The position numbers were made by a program, and so were the translations under genes. From NCBI GenBank assembly GCA_947594425.1, contig CANQED010000012.1, forward strand, positions 1 to 64,000: a stretch of 64,000 bases of DNA, in the 5' to 3' direction. This DNA comes from an uncultured Ruminiclostridium sp. (lineage in GTDB: Bacteria > Bacillota > Clostridia > Oscillospirales > Ruminococcaceae). Below are positions 33,070 to 42,295 of the stretch, one piece after another (positions within the stretch are counted from its first letter, which is position 1; the number at the start of each line of letters is the position of its first letter). A model generated the notes under the pieces. It made no database searches. It saw only the letters and a list, made by a program, of their open reading frames with translations, and was not told where the DNA came from.

Positions 33070-36000
33070 TGGTACTTTCAGAGCTTAAAAAGCTGTTTAT
33101 AAAGCAGCACGTTTTGCTATTAATTATAATTATTTCGATAGTAAAGGTGATCACCTCGCTTAATATGTTCGCTCCCGATTATAACGGGCTTTCTCCCGAA
33201 CAGCAGAAAAAATATCTCGCATATATAGACGAGCTCGGCGGAAAGCTCGACGAAAGCAAGGAGGAAAAAATCGTCCTGCTTTACGCCGAATATCAGTCCG
33301 CCGCCGAAATGTTAAAGCAGGTGCATGATAAATACGTCGCGGGCGAATATGCCACCTCGGAGGAATATTTTGCCGCTATGCGGGAAATACCCGAGATAGC
33401 GGAGGACGCCGAGGCTATAGAAAAGCTGTACGCCGCTTATGAAAAGATAAGCGAAAACGAAAGCGGTATGCTGCTCGCCTCGGACGCGCCGATAATGTCG
33501 GTCGGCATGGAGTACCCGCTTATGCTGCTTATCTGTTACATATCCGCCGCCGCGTTCTACTACGAGCGCAAAATGGATCCGCTGTCGCTGACATCCGTAA
33601 AGGGCAGATCCGCCTGCGCGGGAAGATCGTTCTCGCTGTTTTGCGCGGTGGGGCTTGCCTGTGTGATATTCTTTATAACGGAATTTTGCGCGTTGTGCGC
33701 CGAGATAGGCACAGACAGCCTTTTCGCCTCGGTGACCAGCCTTGAGAGCTTTGGCAGGTCAAATTACCCCGATATGAATATACTCACCTGCTTTTGCCTA
33801 ACACATCTGCTTAAATTTATCGGCTGTCTGCTGACTGCGGCGACCGGCGCGGTGATAATGAGGGCGGGAAAGAATTTTGCGGCGGCGATATTTACCCCCG
33901 CGGCGATACACTTTATATGGGCGTACCTCTTTTCACAAAAGGATATCGAGTTCTATTCCCCCTATTCGCTTATGCAGGGCGGGGTGTTCTTTCAAGGCGA
34001 CGCTGAATACCGCACCCATCTTGCTATTCCGTCAGGGCAGACTATAGCGCTCGCCGCAGTGTCGATAGTGCTTATCGCGGCGGCGTGCATATATCTTACA
34101 AATTCATACAAAAACCGCCGTATGCGTATCGGCGGCGCGGCGATAATTACTGCGGCTGTTATGCTGCTCGGCGGCTGTTCGGCAGCTTCAGGCGGCGATG
34201 AATATGCAAATATCGCCTATGATGAAGCCTACGGCGGCGGGTATTATTTTAAGTGCCAAGACATATTAGCCGACGCGCCCGTATCAGACAGCTTCAGCAA
34301 TACGAATGAAGACGATAAATATATTATCGGCACTAAAATAGAGCAGTACGACGAATACGGGAAAATCGTCTGCGATCAGATAAACCGCGAGTTGTTTACC
34401 AACGGCGGTACCATACAGGATATATCAGTCTGCGGCGGGTATCTTTATTATCTTTTCTACGACGGCGATGGCAGCAAGATAGGCAGGATAAGCCTTGACG
34501 ATTATTCCGACGACGTAATTTATTCGGGCGGGTACTATCCCGACTTGACGGCTTATTTTGATTTGTTTTTGTTCTATGAATCAAGCGACGGTAAGCTGCC
34601 CAAGCCGAATAACTTTATTGCGGCTGAAAGCGGGGTCATCTTCCACACCTCTAATGAAAACGGCGAGGCGCTTTACAGCTTAGACCCGTCAAGCGGCAGG
34701 ATCTCTTATCTGCTTGAGGATATAATGATACCGGCTTACGCGTTAGCGGGCGGAAAGCTGTACTATATAAATTCCGACGGACATCTTACGTTATTTTCCG
34801 ACAATAAAAAGACTAACGTGTGCGACGGTCAGTATAAGGCTATGTGTGCGTATGACGGAAAGCTGTATCTTGCGGGCGGACAGGGTATGTTCTGCTATGA
34901 GATAAACAGCGGCACGCTCGAAAAAATATCGGATATTACCGAGATCGTCGACCTTAGGATAGCAAACGATGTGCTTAAATATAAAATTTACGGCACGTCG
35001 CAGTGGGAAGAATTAAGCCTCGGCTCCGACGCGGCAGACAGTACCCCAAACGCCACGGAAACGAGCACCGTTCCCGCCCCAGATGAGGAAGTGCCCGACA
35101 GCTCCGATATGAGCGGCGACGAGCCCGCCGCACCCGGCAGCATTTACGATTACGGTGTCATAGGCTACATAGACAAGGAGCAAAAGCACCTGCTGATGCA
35201 AAGGCGGCTTCCCACGGACGGGGATCCAACGATGTATGAATTTGCGGTATACGACACCGAGAGCAAAAAAATAATAGGCACCCTCGAAAACGACTATGAT
35301 GAATACTGCTATTATGATGATTATATATCAATATCCTCGTTAAACTTAAACGGTCCCCAATCAGAAACCACATTCGCTTTATACGATTCGTCATTAAATA
35401 AAATAAAGATGATCGAGGGAGATGTATGGACGCTTCCGATATACATTGACGACAAGGATATATTTATCGGCCTGTGCCCCGAAAAAAACGACGACGGAGA
35501 AAGCGTTTTTAAGTTGGCAAGATACGATAAGGACGGTAAGCTGATAGATTATATCAAAGACTGCGATACGTACGTTCCGGTGAGCATTGTATCGGTAAAC
35601 GATAAGCTGATATGTGAGTCGCAGCACAGCGAATACGGCAAAGGTGAGTTTGTCGAAGTAATGAATTATGACGGCAGCGATTACCGAAGATGGCAGATAT
35701 TTGACAGCACCGAATATCATTACGTCGGACAACTCGGTAAATACGTCTACTTTTTGCCGAACCTGATAAAAAACCCCAAGGACGGCCCCGGAAAGGTGTA
35801 TTTTTACGATACCGAGAAAGATGATCTGATTTATGTGGACACCGTGACAGAAGAAGAGGCGGGAAGTTCTACGGCCACTCCCGACGGGAAGTATCTTGTC
35901 ACCTGTTATGTGGAGGAAAAGGACAGAATAGCTCAGCAGGAATTTGTACGTTTTTACGATATTGAAAAGAATGAGCTTGTTTACACCTACAACAGAGGAA

Positions 36001-36113
36001 AAGACAAAATAGAGTTTGGACTTGCCGGAATAACGGCATATTTTGACGGTGTAAGGGTGTATTCCCGCGACGGAAATTATTTTCTGAAATATGAGGATCT
36101 GGGATTATATTAA
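33069..36113 (+). CDS. ABC-2 permease fused to two extracellular propeller-like domains
   Basis: A 1014-residue fusion. Residues 1 to about 350 are an ABC-2 permease (N-terminal helix, large loop, then several helices). Residues 352-370 are written like a lipoprotein signal peptide, MRIGGAAIITAAVMLLGGC, with an RRMR start and a lipobox-like Cys370. The following ~290 residues form a first propeller-like set of repeats (DGKLYLAGGQGMFCYEI, GEALYSLD). After a Pro/Ser/Asp-rich linker (about 655-690), a second set runs to the end and is nearly the same as the lipoprotein encoded directly downstream. It looks as if a permease gene and a lipoprotein gene merged. Whether the chain is cut at Cys370 is unknown. 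The gene starts with ATG at 33069 overlapping the previous stop. Confidence 0.75.
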   Translation: MVLSELKKLFIKQHVLLLIIIISIVKVITSLNMFAPDYNGLSPEQQKKYLAYIDELGGKLDESKEEKIVLLYAEYQSAAEMLKQVHDKYVAGEYATSEEYFAAMREIPEIAEDAEAIEKLYAAYEKISENESGMLLASDAPIMSVGMEYPLMLLICYISAAAFYYERKMDPLSLTSVKGRSACAGRSFSLFCAVGLACVIFFITEFCALCAEIGTDSLFASVTSLESFGRSNYPDMNILTCFCLTHLLKFIGCLLTAATGAVIMRAGKNFAAAIFTPAAIHFIWAYLFSQKDIEFYSPYSLMQGGVFFQGDAEYRTHLAIPSGQTIALAAVSIVLIAAACIYLTNSYKNRRMRIGGAAIITAAVMLLGGCSAASGGDEYANIAYDEAYGGGYYFKCQDILADAPVSDSFSNTNEDDKYIIGTKIEQYDEYGKIVCDQINRELFTNGGTIQDISVCGGYLYYLFYDGDGSKIGRISLDDYSDDVIYSGGYYPDLTAYFDLFLFYESSDGKLPKPNNFIAAESGVIFHTSNENGEALYSLDPSSGRISYLLEDIMIPAYALAGGKLYYINSDGHLTLFSDNKKTNVCDGQYKAMCAYDGKLYLAGGQGMFCYEINSGTLEKISDITEIVDLRIANDVLKYKIYGTSQWEELSLGSDAADSTPNATETSTVPAPDEEVPDSSDMSGDEPAAPGSIYDYGVIGYIDKEQKHLLMQRRLPTDGDPTMYEFAVYDTESKKIIGTLENDYDEYCYYDDYISISSLNLNGPQSETTFALYDSSLNKIKMIEGDVWTLPIYIDDKDIFIGLCPEKNDDGESVFKLARYDKDGKLIDYIKDCDTYVPVSIVSVNDKLICESQHSEYGKGEFVEVMNYDGSDYRRWQIFDSTEYHYVGQLGKYVYFLPNLIKNPKDGPGKVYFYDTEKDDLIYVDTVTEEEAGSSTATPDGKYLVTCYVEEKDRIAQQEFVRFYDIEKNELVYTYNRGKDKIEFGLAGITAYFDGVRVYSRDGNYFLKYEDLGLY

Positions 36114-36128
36114 AAAGGAGGACGTTTT

Positions 36129-37301
36129 ATGAAAGCGAGAAGAATTATCGCCGTGACAGCGGCGGCGCTTTGCCTTACGGCTTGCTCGGACGGGAGAGAG
36201 ATCTCCGACGTACCGAGCGCGACGAGTTACGAGCAGGCTCAGCCGTCAGAGATATCAGAGCCCGACAGCTCAATCACCTCGACAGGCATAACACCCGACG
36301 GTACGGATGCGGGCATGGACGAGCCTACCCCGTCAGGAAGCATTTACAGCTATACTATCATAGGTTACATAGACAAGGAGCAAAAGCACCTGCTGATGAG
36401 AAGACGGCTACCCTCGGACGACGGTTCATCGATGTATGAATTTGCGGTTTACGACACCGAGAGCAAAAAAATAATAGGCACGCTTGAAAACGACATTGAG
36501 AGATGTTGCTATTATGATGATTATATATCGCTGCCCTCGTTCAACGATCCCCAATCAGAAACCACATTCGCTTTATACGATTCGTCATTAAATAAAATAA
36601 AGATGATCGAGGGAGATGTATGGGAGCTTCCGCTATACCTTGACGACGAGGATATATTTATCGGCGGATATTATGTAAAGACCGCCGACGGGAAAGGCGA
36701 TTATAAGTGGGCAAGATATGATACCGACGGCAAGCTCATAGACTTTTTCGATGACGAAAATAAAGAATTATATCCTGCGCCCCCGCCTTTGGCGGTAAAC
36801 GGAAAGCTTATATTTCAATCTACGGACGAAACTAACGAGAGCGGAGAATTTGTCGAGATCATGAATTATGACGGGAGCGATTACAGAATATGGCAGATAT
36901 ATGACGAAATTGAGTATCACAAAGTCGGTCGGCTCGGCAAATACGTCTACTTTTTGCCCGATAATATCAGTGGGCATGAGGGGATACCCGGAAAGGCGTA
37001 TTTTTACGATACCGAGAAAGACGATCTGATATATGTAGATACCGTCACAGAGCATGAGGTGGCAAATTCAACGGTCAGCCCCGACGGAAAGTATCTTGTC
37101 ACCAATTTTACGGAATTAAAAGACAAAATTCCGGTGCGAACATTTATACGCTTTTACGATATAGAAAAGAACGAGCTTGTATACACCTATACTAAAGAAG
37201 ATGTGCAATACGGCTGTATGATAAATGCGTATTTTGACGGTGTGCAGGTGAGATCCCTCGACGGAAATTATTTTCTGAAATATGAGGATTTGGGGCTGTA
37301 A
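36129..37301 (+). CDS. Propeller-like lipoprotein, duplicate of the fusion's C-terminus
   Basis: A 390-residue lipoprotein with lipobox LTAC (Cys about residue 19), a short Ser/Pro/Thr linker, and a propeller-like body. From about residue 75 on (IGYIDKEQKHLLMRRRLP, YEFAVYDTESKKIIGTLEND) it is closely related to residues 690-1014 of the upstream fusion, and the two share a perfectly identical 76 bp stretch (35354-35429 and 36548-36623). This is a recent duplication or gene conversion. It follows the fusion gene by 15 bp with AAAGGAGG. Likely an extracytoplasmic partner of the same ABC transporter. Confidence 0.8.
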   Translation: MKARRIIAVTAAALCLTACSDGREISDVPSATSYEQAQPSEISEPDSSITSTGITPDGTDAGMDEPTPSGSIYSYTIIGYIDKEQKHLLMRRRLPSDDGSSMYEFAVYDTESKKIIGTLENDIERCCYYDDYISLPSFNDPQSETTFALYDSSLNKIKMIEGDVWELPLYLDDEDIFIGGYYVKTADGKGDYKWARYDTDGKLIDFFDDENKELYPAPPPLAVNGKLIFQSTDETNESGEFVEIMNYDGSDYRIWQIYDEIEYHKVGRLGKYVYFLPDNISGHEGIPGKAYFYDTEKDDLIYVDTVTEHEVANSTVSPDGKYLVTNFTELKDKIPVRTFIRFYDIEKNELVYTYTKEDVQYGCMINAYFDGVQVRSLDGNYFLKYEDLGL

Positions 37302-37343
37302 TAAACGGCATTAGCTGTTAAATATTAAAAGGAGGAATTTTTT

Positions 37344-38450
37344 ATGAAAGCAAAAATAATCATTACTATGTTAGCGGCGGCAGTCTGCCTTACGGGCTGC
37401 TCGGACAGCAGGGTGACCTCGGGTGCGGCGAGCGACCCGTTTGCGTCGTCGAGCGACGCTGTCGAGGCGGAGAGCAGTGCTATAGAGGCGGAGAGCAGCG
37501 CGACCGAGGCACAGAGCGACACGACCGAAAGCGCGGCTGCGTCGGAAGAGCCCGAATTAAGCGACAAGGATTATGAGGAGCTGTTCGGGAAATATCAATC
37601 GGGCTATGCGGACTTTGGCGACAGGAGCTTTGAGTACAAGGACGGTGTGATAGAAAAGTCATTCACCGCCACGACCAAAGGCAACGAATACGATGTAGAA
37701 TACGGCTATATGGCGTACATAAACGGCATACCGCAGAAAATAAGCCTAAACGGCGGCGAGCCGCAGGAAATGGTGAGCGTCACCCTGCCGCCCAATACCG
37801 AGCAGAAAATAACGCTTGACATTAAGCCTTCGCTTACCGAGGATATTAAAAGCGAAAAAGAATTGCAAGTAAAGTTTTTGAGCATATTTAATCCGTCCTA
37901 CAAGCCGCAGGGGCAGTATGTGGGCTTCGGTAACGCCCATAACGGCACAGCCGACGGCAAACAAGTCATACAGCCGGACGGCTCGGAGGAGAGTATTTCG
38001 GATATGAAAACGACTACCGAGTACGAATCGGTCGCTATTACCAAAGAGGTAAAGAAAAAGTATTCGCTGGGCGATATGGACGCGATCGGCTATATCATGA
38101 TAAGCGACGGCACGATACCGCTTAAATCGGGAGAAAGCTCCGCCAAGACCGATATACTTATGCTCGGCAATACGGCTAACACCTATCGGGTATTTTTGTA
38201 CAAAAATCACGAGCGGATACAAATAAACGGCTGTGACTGCGCCGAAATGAAGGTAGAAAACGGCAAGCTCAGTATACTCAGCGTCGAGATACCCGACGTA
38301 CAAAACCGCGATATCCTTTATGCTGTGGCAATACCCATAGACGACACGGAAAATATCATCAATCTTTGCAAATCCGGCAGCGCTCTGATACTCAGCGAGG
38401 ACGATCCGATCTACAAGTATGTTCAAGAGCTCGAAGAGCAGGAGCAATAA
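37344..38450 (+). CDS. Lipoprotein of unknown function
   Basis: A 368-residue lipoprotein with lipobox LTGC (Cys about residue 19), a Glu/Ser/Ala-rich linker of 50 residues, then a beta-rich domain of about 290 residues with no recognised family (SFEYKDGVIEKSFTATTKGN, then EYDVEYGYMAYINGIPQKIS at the start). Its N-terminus is similar to that of the lipoprotein upstream (MKAKIIITMLAAAVCLTGCS against MKARRIIAVTAAALCLTACS). It closes the ABC operon; a strong terminator follows at 38513. Role unknown, probably a surface component of the transporter system. Confidence 0.75.
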   Translation: MKAKIIITMLAAAVCLTGCSDSRVTSGAASDPFASSSDAVEAESSAIEAESSATEAQSDTTESAAASEEPELSDKDYEELFGKYQSGYADFGDRSFEYKDGVIEKSFTATTKGNEYDVEYGYMAYINGIPQKISLNGGEPQEMVSVTLPPNTEQKITLDIKPSLTEDIKSEKELQVKFLSIFNPSYKPQGQYVGFGNAHNGTADGKQVIQPDGSEESISDMKTTTEYESVAITKEVKKKYSLGDMDAIGYIMISDGTIPLKSGESSAKTDILMLGNTANTYRVFLYKNHERIQINGCDCAEMKVENGKLSILSVEIPDVQNRDILYAVAIPIDDTENIINLCKSGSALILSEDDPIYKYVQELEEQEQ

Positions 38451-38512
38451 TTCGGTGCTCGGAAACTTTGCGGCAGCGCGGATATATGAATTAAAGCAAT
38501 AAGGACAAAATG

Positions 38513-38575
38513 CCCCTTTTTGCCAGACTGTACGGCTTATACCAAAAGCATAGTCTGACAAAAGGGGCGTTTTTA
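38513..38575 (+). terminator. Rho-independent terminator of the ABC operon
   Basis: Stem GCCCCTTTT (38513-38521) with AAAAGGGGC (38560-38568), an extended inner stem around GACTG/CAGTC-type bases, then GTTTTTA. The 3' half is repeated at 38859-38877 on the far side of the repeat element. Confidence 0.7.
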
Positions 38576-38877
38576 TATGCCCCTCAGTCTGTAGAAAAAG
38601 GTCGATATAAAGCGGAAGGAAAGAGTTGAGTTTATGCTGCCGCCGTACGGCGGACAGCTTACGCTCATTTCTCAAATTGCTTTCTATCGCAATTCGAGAA
38701 ATAAGCTACGGGGAAAACCATCAGGGTTTTCACCCTCAAGTTTAGATAAAAGCCGCTCGCAGAGCGGCAAAATCGAGGAAACCCGCTACAGCGGGTGGTC
38801 GATTTTTTGTCAGCTTGTCGGAAAATCCGACCCATAGGGAGGGTTTTTCGACAAGCTGAGGGGCGTTTTTATATGCC
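38563..38877 (+). mobile_element. Terminator-associated repeat element, copy B
   Basis: A core of about 277 bp (38582-38858) begins CCTCAGTCTGTAGAAAAAGG and ends TTTTTCGACAAGCTG, with inverted ends around TGTCGAAAAA (one mismatch on the left). It is flanked by an exact 19 nt direct repeat of the terminator tail (38563-38581 and 38859-38877). Inside are several hairpins (GCCGCCGTACGGCGG, GCCGCTCGCAGAGCGGC, GGAAACCCGCTACAGCGGG). It shares the CGAGAAATAAGCTACGGGG segment with copy A. Together with the terminator it fills 38451-38932. Confidence 0.6.
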
Positions 38878-38932
38878 GCTTTACTCAAAATGTCAATTCA
38901 TCACCGTAAATGTACATTTCACGCCAAATTTA

Positions 38933-38961
38933 TTGACAGTATATTTTTGCAATGATAGAAT
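38933..38961 (+). promoter_or_regulatory. Sigma-A promoter of the giant lipoprotein operon
   Basis: TTGACA (38933-38938), 17 bp, TAGAAT (38956-38961), about 75 bp upstream of the ATG at 39035. Confidence 0.75.
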
Positions 38962-39034
38962 TATCGTGAGTATTTATGGGCAGTTTTATATTTACACGAT
39001 AAAGCATAATTTTTGCTCAAGAAAGGAAAATTAT

Positions 39035-42000
39035 ATGAAATTTAGGTCAAAAAAGTATTTACGCTCGTCTGTTGCGCTTACGCTTGTCGCGGCGATATCG
39101 CTTGCGTCATTGACAGGCTGCGACAACACCACGGTCGAAAGCTCGACCAATCCGCCCGATTCGACATCGTCGATGTCGACAGCAGAGCCGAGCGGGGACG
39201 AAACGGCGGCGTTAGCTCAGGCGACTTATGTAGAATGGAGCAGCAGCGGAGAATACACCACAACGCTTACCTCCGAGGACGCGGATCTTTCCGACGTTGA
39301 GGCCGAGGACGTGTTGGTGTTTACTATTCCCGTATCCGAGACCGAGACGGAGAGTGAAGAGGATCTTCCCGACCCGATAAGCTATCCCGTAAAGTCGGTC
39401 AATAAGAACGGCGACGCGCTCGAGATAACCTTCACCGACGACAAGGCGGCCGAAAAATCGGCGGACTGCTACATAATCAGCATAGATAAGAAGAATTTAG
39501 GCGCGGCGGTGCTGGTGGATTATCCCACCCCCGAGGTGACGCTTGAGGGATAGGGCATACTTGTCTCGGACGAGGATCCCGAGATAGTGCTCACGCTCAG
39601 CAGCGGGCTTTTCGCCGCAGAGGTTAAGCCCGAGCAGATATCCCTTGCGGGCTCTTTCTCCGAGATGGAAGTAGCAGAGGTCACCCCGAGCAGTAACAAG
39701 CTTACCGTTAAGCTGAGCGGCAAGGCCGAAATGCCCGACGGACAGGGCGTTTATGTAGACGGCATAATCGGCATAAACCCCGCCGCCATGGAAAACGAGC
39801 ACGCCTCAGCCTCGGTAAGAGTGCCGATACTTGAAAGCCTTACTATGTTTGACCCGAGCAAAATGACGGTCGACGACGATACCGTGACCGTGCCGCTTAA
39901 TGTGATAGGCGAGGAGAACATAGACAGCATAACCGCGTCTGATATTGTATTTAACAGCACCATTATAAATGACGACGACGAGGAAGAAAGCCTCCTCGCT
40001 GTCACCGTAACGGCGGTAGAAAAGGCCGACGATACCACCCTTAACGTCACCATGACGGTAGCGGGTGCAAAGGATAAGAACTCCGCCGCCGCGATACTCG
40101 ACGGCAGGACGGTGACTTTACGCGGCAATGCGTTTACGGCTAACTTCCACGCGGCGAGCATTTACCCGCTCTTCGACTATGTAGAGGAGGACGGGGATAA
40201 TCTCAAGCTCGGCCTTATAGTCGGGGCGCAGAGCGGCACGCTGTCAAGCGATTTTTCAGCCGAGCAGATAACTCTCGGCGAGGACTTTGCCGACGGTACG
40301 ATAATATCGGCAGAGCGCACCGACGATACCACGGCGGCGGTCACCGTATCCGTACCCGCGAACGGTCAGACCAAGGAAGAATTTTATTACAACGGCTCCG
40401 TTATATTAAAAGAGGGCGCGCTAATAAACTCTTGGGGCGACAAGACCGAGTCCGAGACCGAATATATTCGCTCGTATACGCAGGACAGCGTAGGCAGAAC
40501 AACAATGGGGGTCTGGAGGGTGGAATTATATTCGACGCTTGCAAGCAGGCTCGGTATAGCAAACGGCATTATGGCGGGCGCTACCGCAGTTTTCGCTATA
40601 ACCACTCTCGCTTTAGAGCTAAGCGGCGCGGTAAAGACCGCCGCTCAGCAGGTGATGGAGATAAACGCGGGCATTAACCAGAATTTAGAAGACACCTTTG
40701 ACGTTATCAAGCAGAACAGCAGCATTATAGACGACGTTGAGGACATTATGCTTCTGAAATACTTAAATGATTTCAATCTCAAGCTCGCTATGCTGAACAC
40801 CTACGTTCAGAAATTCAGCCATTATTACTCCCCCGGCATGCTCAAGCTGCTCGGCTATGAGGACGGCTTAGAGGAGATAAACGAGGACGATCCCATCGAC
40901 GTAAAGGTAGCTAAGCTAAAGCAGAGAAAAGAAGTCGCTCAGGCGGTATTCGACGCGGAGAACAGCAGGGACAGCAATATCGCGCACTATTTCCGCGACT
41001 ATTTCAGCACCTACACCACCATGAGAGAATACTACAATTACGTTTGCTCGATGCTTAAATTAAAGGGCGCGAACAACCCGATAAACGCATATTCAAAGCT
41101 GCTGTCAAGGACCACCAACTTTGACACCACCGCTTACAGACTTAAGAGAAATTACGTTGACACGATAAGAACGTCGCTAATTATGGGATATGCGAATATA
41201 AGTCTGTTCAATCTGCGGTCTACCACTATAAAAAGTGACGGCAGCATCAAGCTGCGCGCGGTAGCCTCGACCGCAAACGAGGACTTTAACACAATTTCCG
41301 CCGAATGCGAAAAGGTGCTCGAAAACCTCGACGGTATGGGCTTGACAGAAGTAAAGACGGAGAACGACGTGACCTATTATGATAAGGTCTACTGCTACAC
41401 CTTCGGCGTATATGTAGACTCGCTCGACAGCGAGCACAGCGATATATTCTGGGCAAAAACATGGAGAGGCAAGGACAAGGACGGTATAAGCGTAGACAAC
41501 GCCAAGACGGCTTACGCTAAAGGCGGCAGCGTGTTTGTATATTCGCACAATGCCGATTATCAGCAGATAATAAATGACAGCGTGATCGCTCCGGATTATA
41601 TGGGGCCGTATAATTACAACTGGGGCGAGGAGTTCTTCTCGCAAAAAGCGCCCGACGGCTTTGACAAAGACGCTATCTACGCGGATAAGACCGAGGACAT
41701 CGTAGCCGCGTCCGCCGAAAAGTTCGTAAAGCGTATGAACGGCAGGACACTGCGCGAGGAGATAGAGCTTGCGGGAATACCCGTAGACAAGGATATTTTT
41801 GAAAAGACCGAGGGTCTGCCGTTATCCTCGACTATCGTATACAGTCAGCAGAACCGCCCGGGCTCGGGAATATCATTAGACTCCGATTATGATATAACCG
41901 AGGCTACTACCTATATGAATATGGTAAAGTGGGACGACAAATATATGACAAAATTAGTTCCCGCTTCTACAAGAAGAGTATACACCGCGCACTGGGACGA

Positions 42001-42277
42001 AATAAACAAGAAATGGCACAATGACTGGTGCAGCTCTAATAAGACAGGTATAGGCGGTATGACCGCGGCAGAATATTGCAAATATCAGGAAGAAACTTAT
42101 CCCGATATGAAGCTCGGCAACAAGAACCTTATCCCGATAGTGCGCTGGGTAATTCAGACCCCCGGCGAGGACGGCACAAGTCCCGCACGTGATTATGCCA
42201 TGTATATGGTAAATTCGGATGAGGACGAGAAGCCGACGGAGAACACCGAATCGGGCACGTCCGAAAGCGCGGCTTAA
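39035..42277 (+). pseudogene. Giant lipoprotein gene interrupted by one TAG
   Basis: The frame from ATG 39035 (after AAAGGAAA) has a lipobox SLTGC and reads 172 codons to a TAG at 39551-39553, then continues without shift to a TAA at 42277. The joined product would be about 1080 residues. It is paralogous to the next gene: both have a SGEYTTTLTSEDADLSD-type domain after the Ser/Thr linker, several beta-sandwich modules with KLTVKLSG and LKLGLIVG motifs, then a long helical region (about residues 500-720) and a C-terminal domain. The function is unknown. The single in-frame stop is either a recent lesion, a sequencing error, or a readthrough site; the downstream part could only be made separately from an internal start such as 39587. 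Confidence 0.75.
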
Positions 42278-42295
42278 ATAAGGAGGGTATGAAAA

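Noticed and set aside
37746-38675. 309-codon minus-strand frame opposite the lipoprotein at 37344
   Set aside because: It is antisense to a clear lipoprotein gene, runs through its terminator and has no recognisable start signal.
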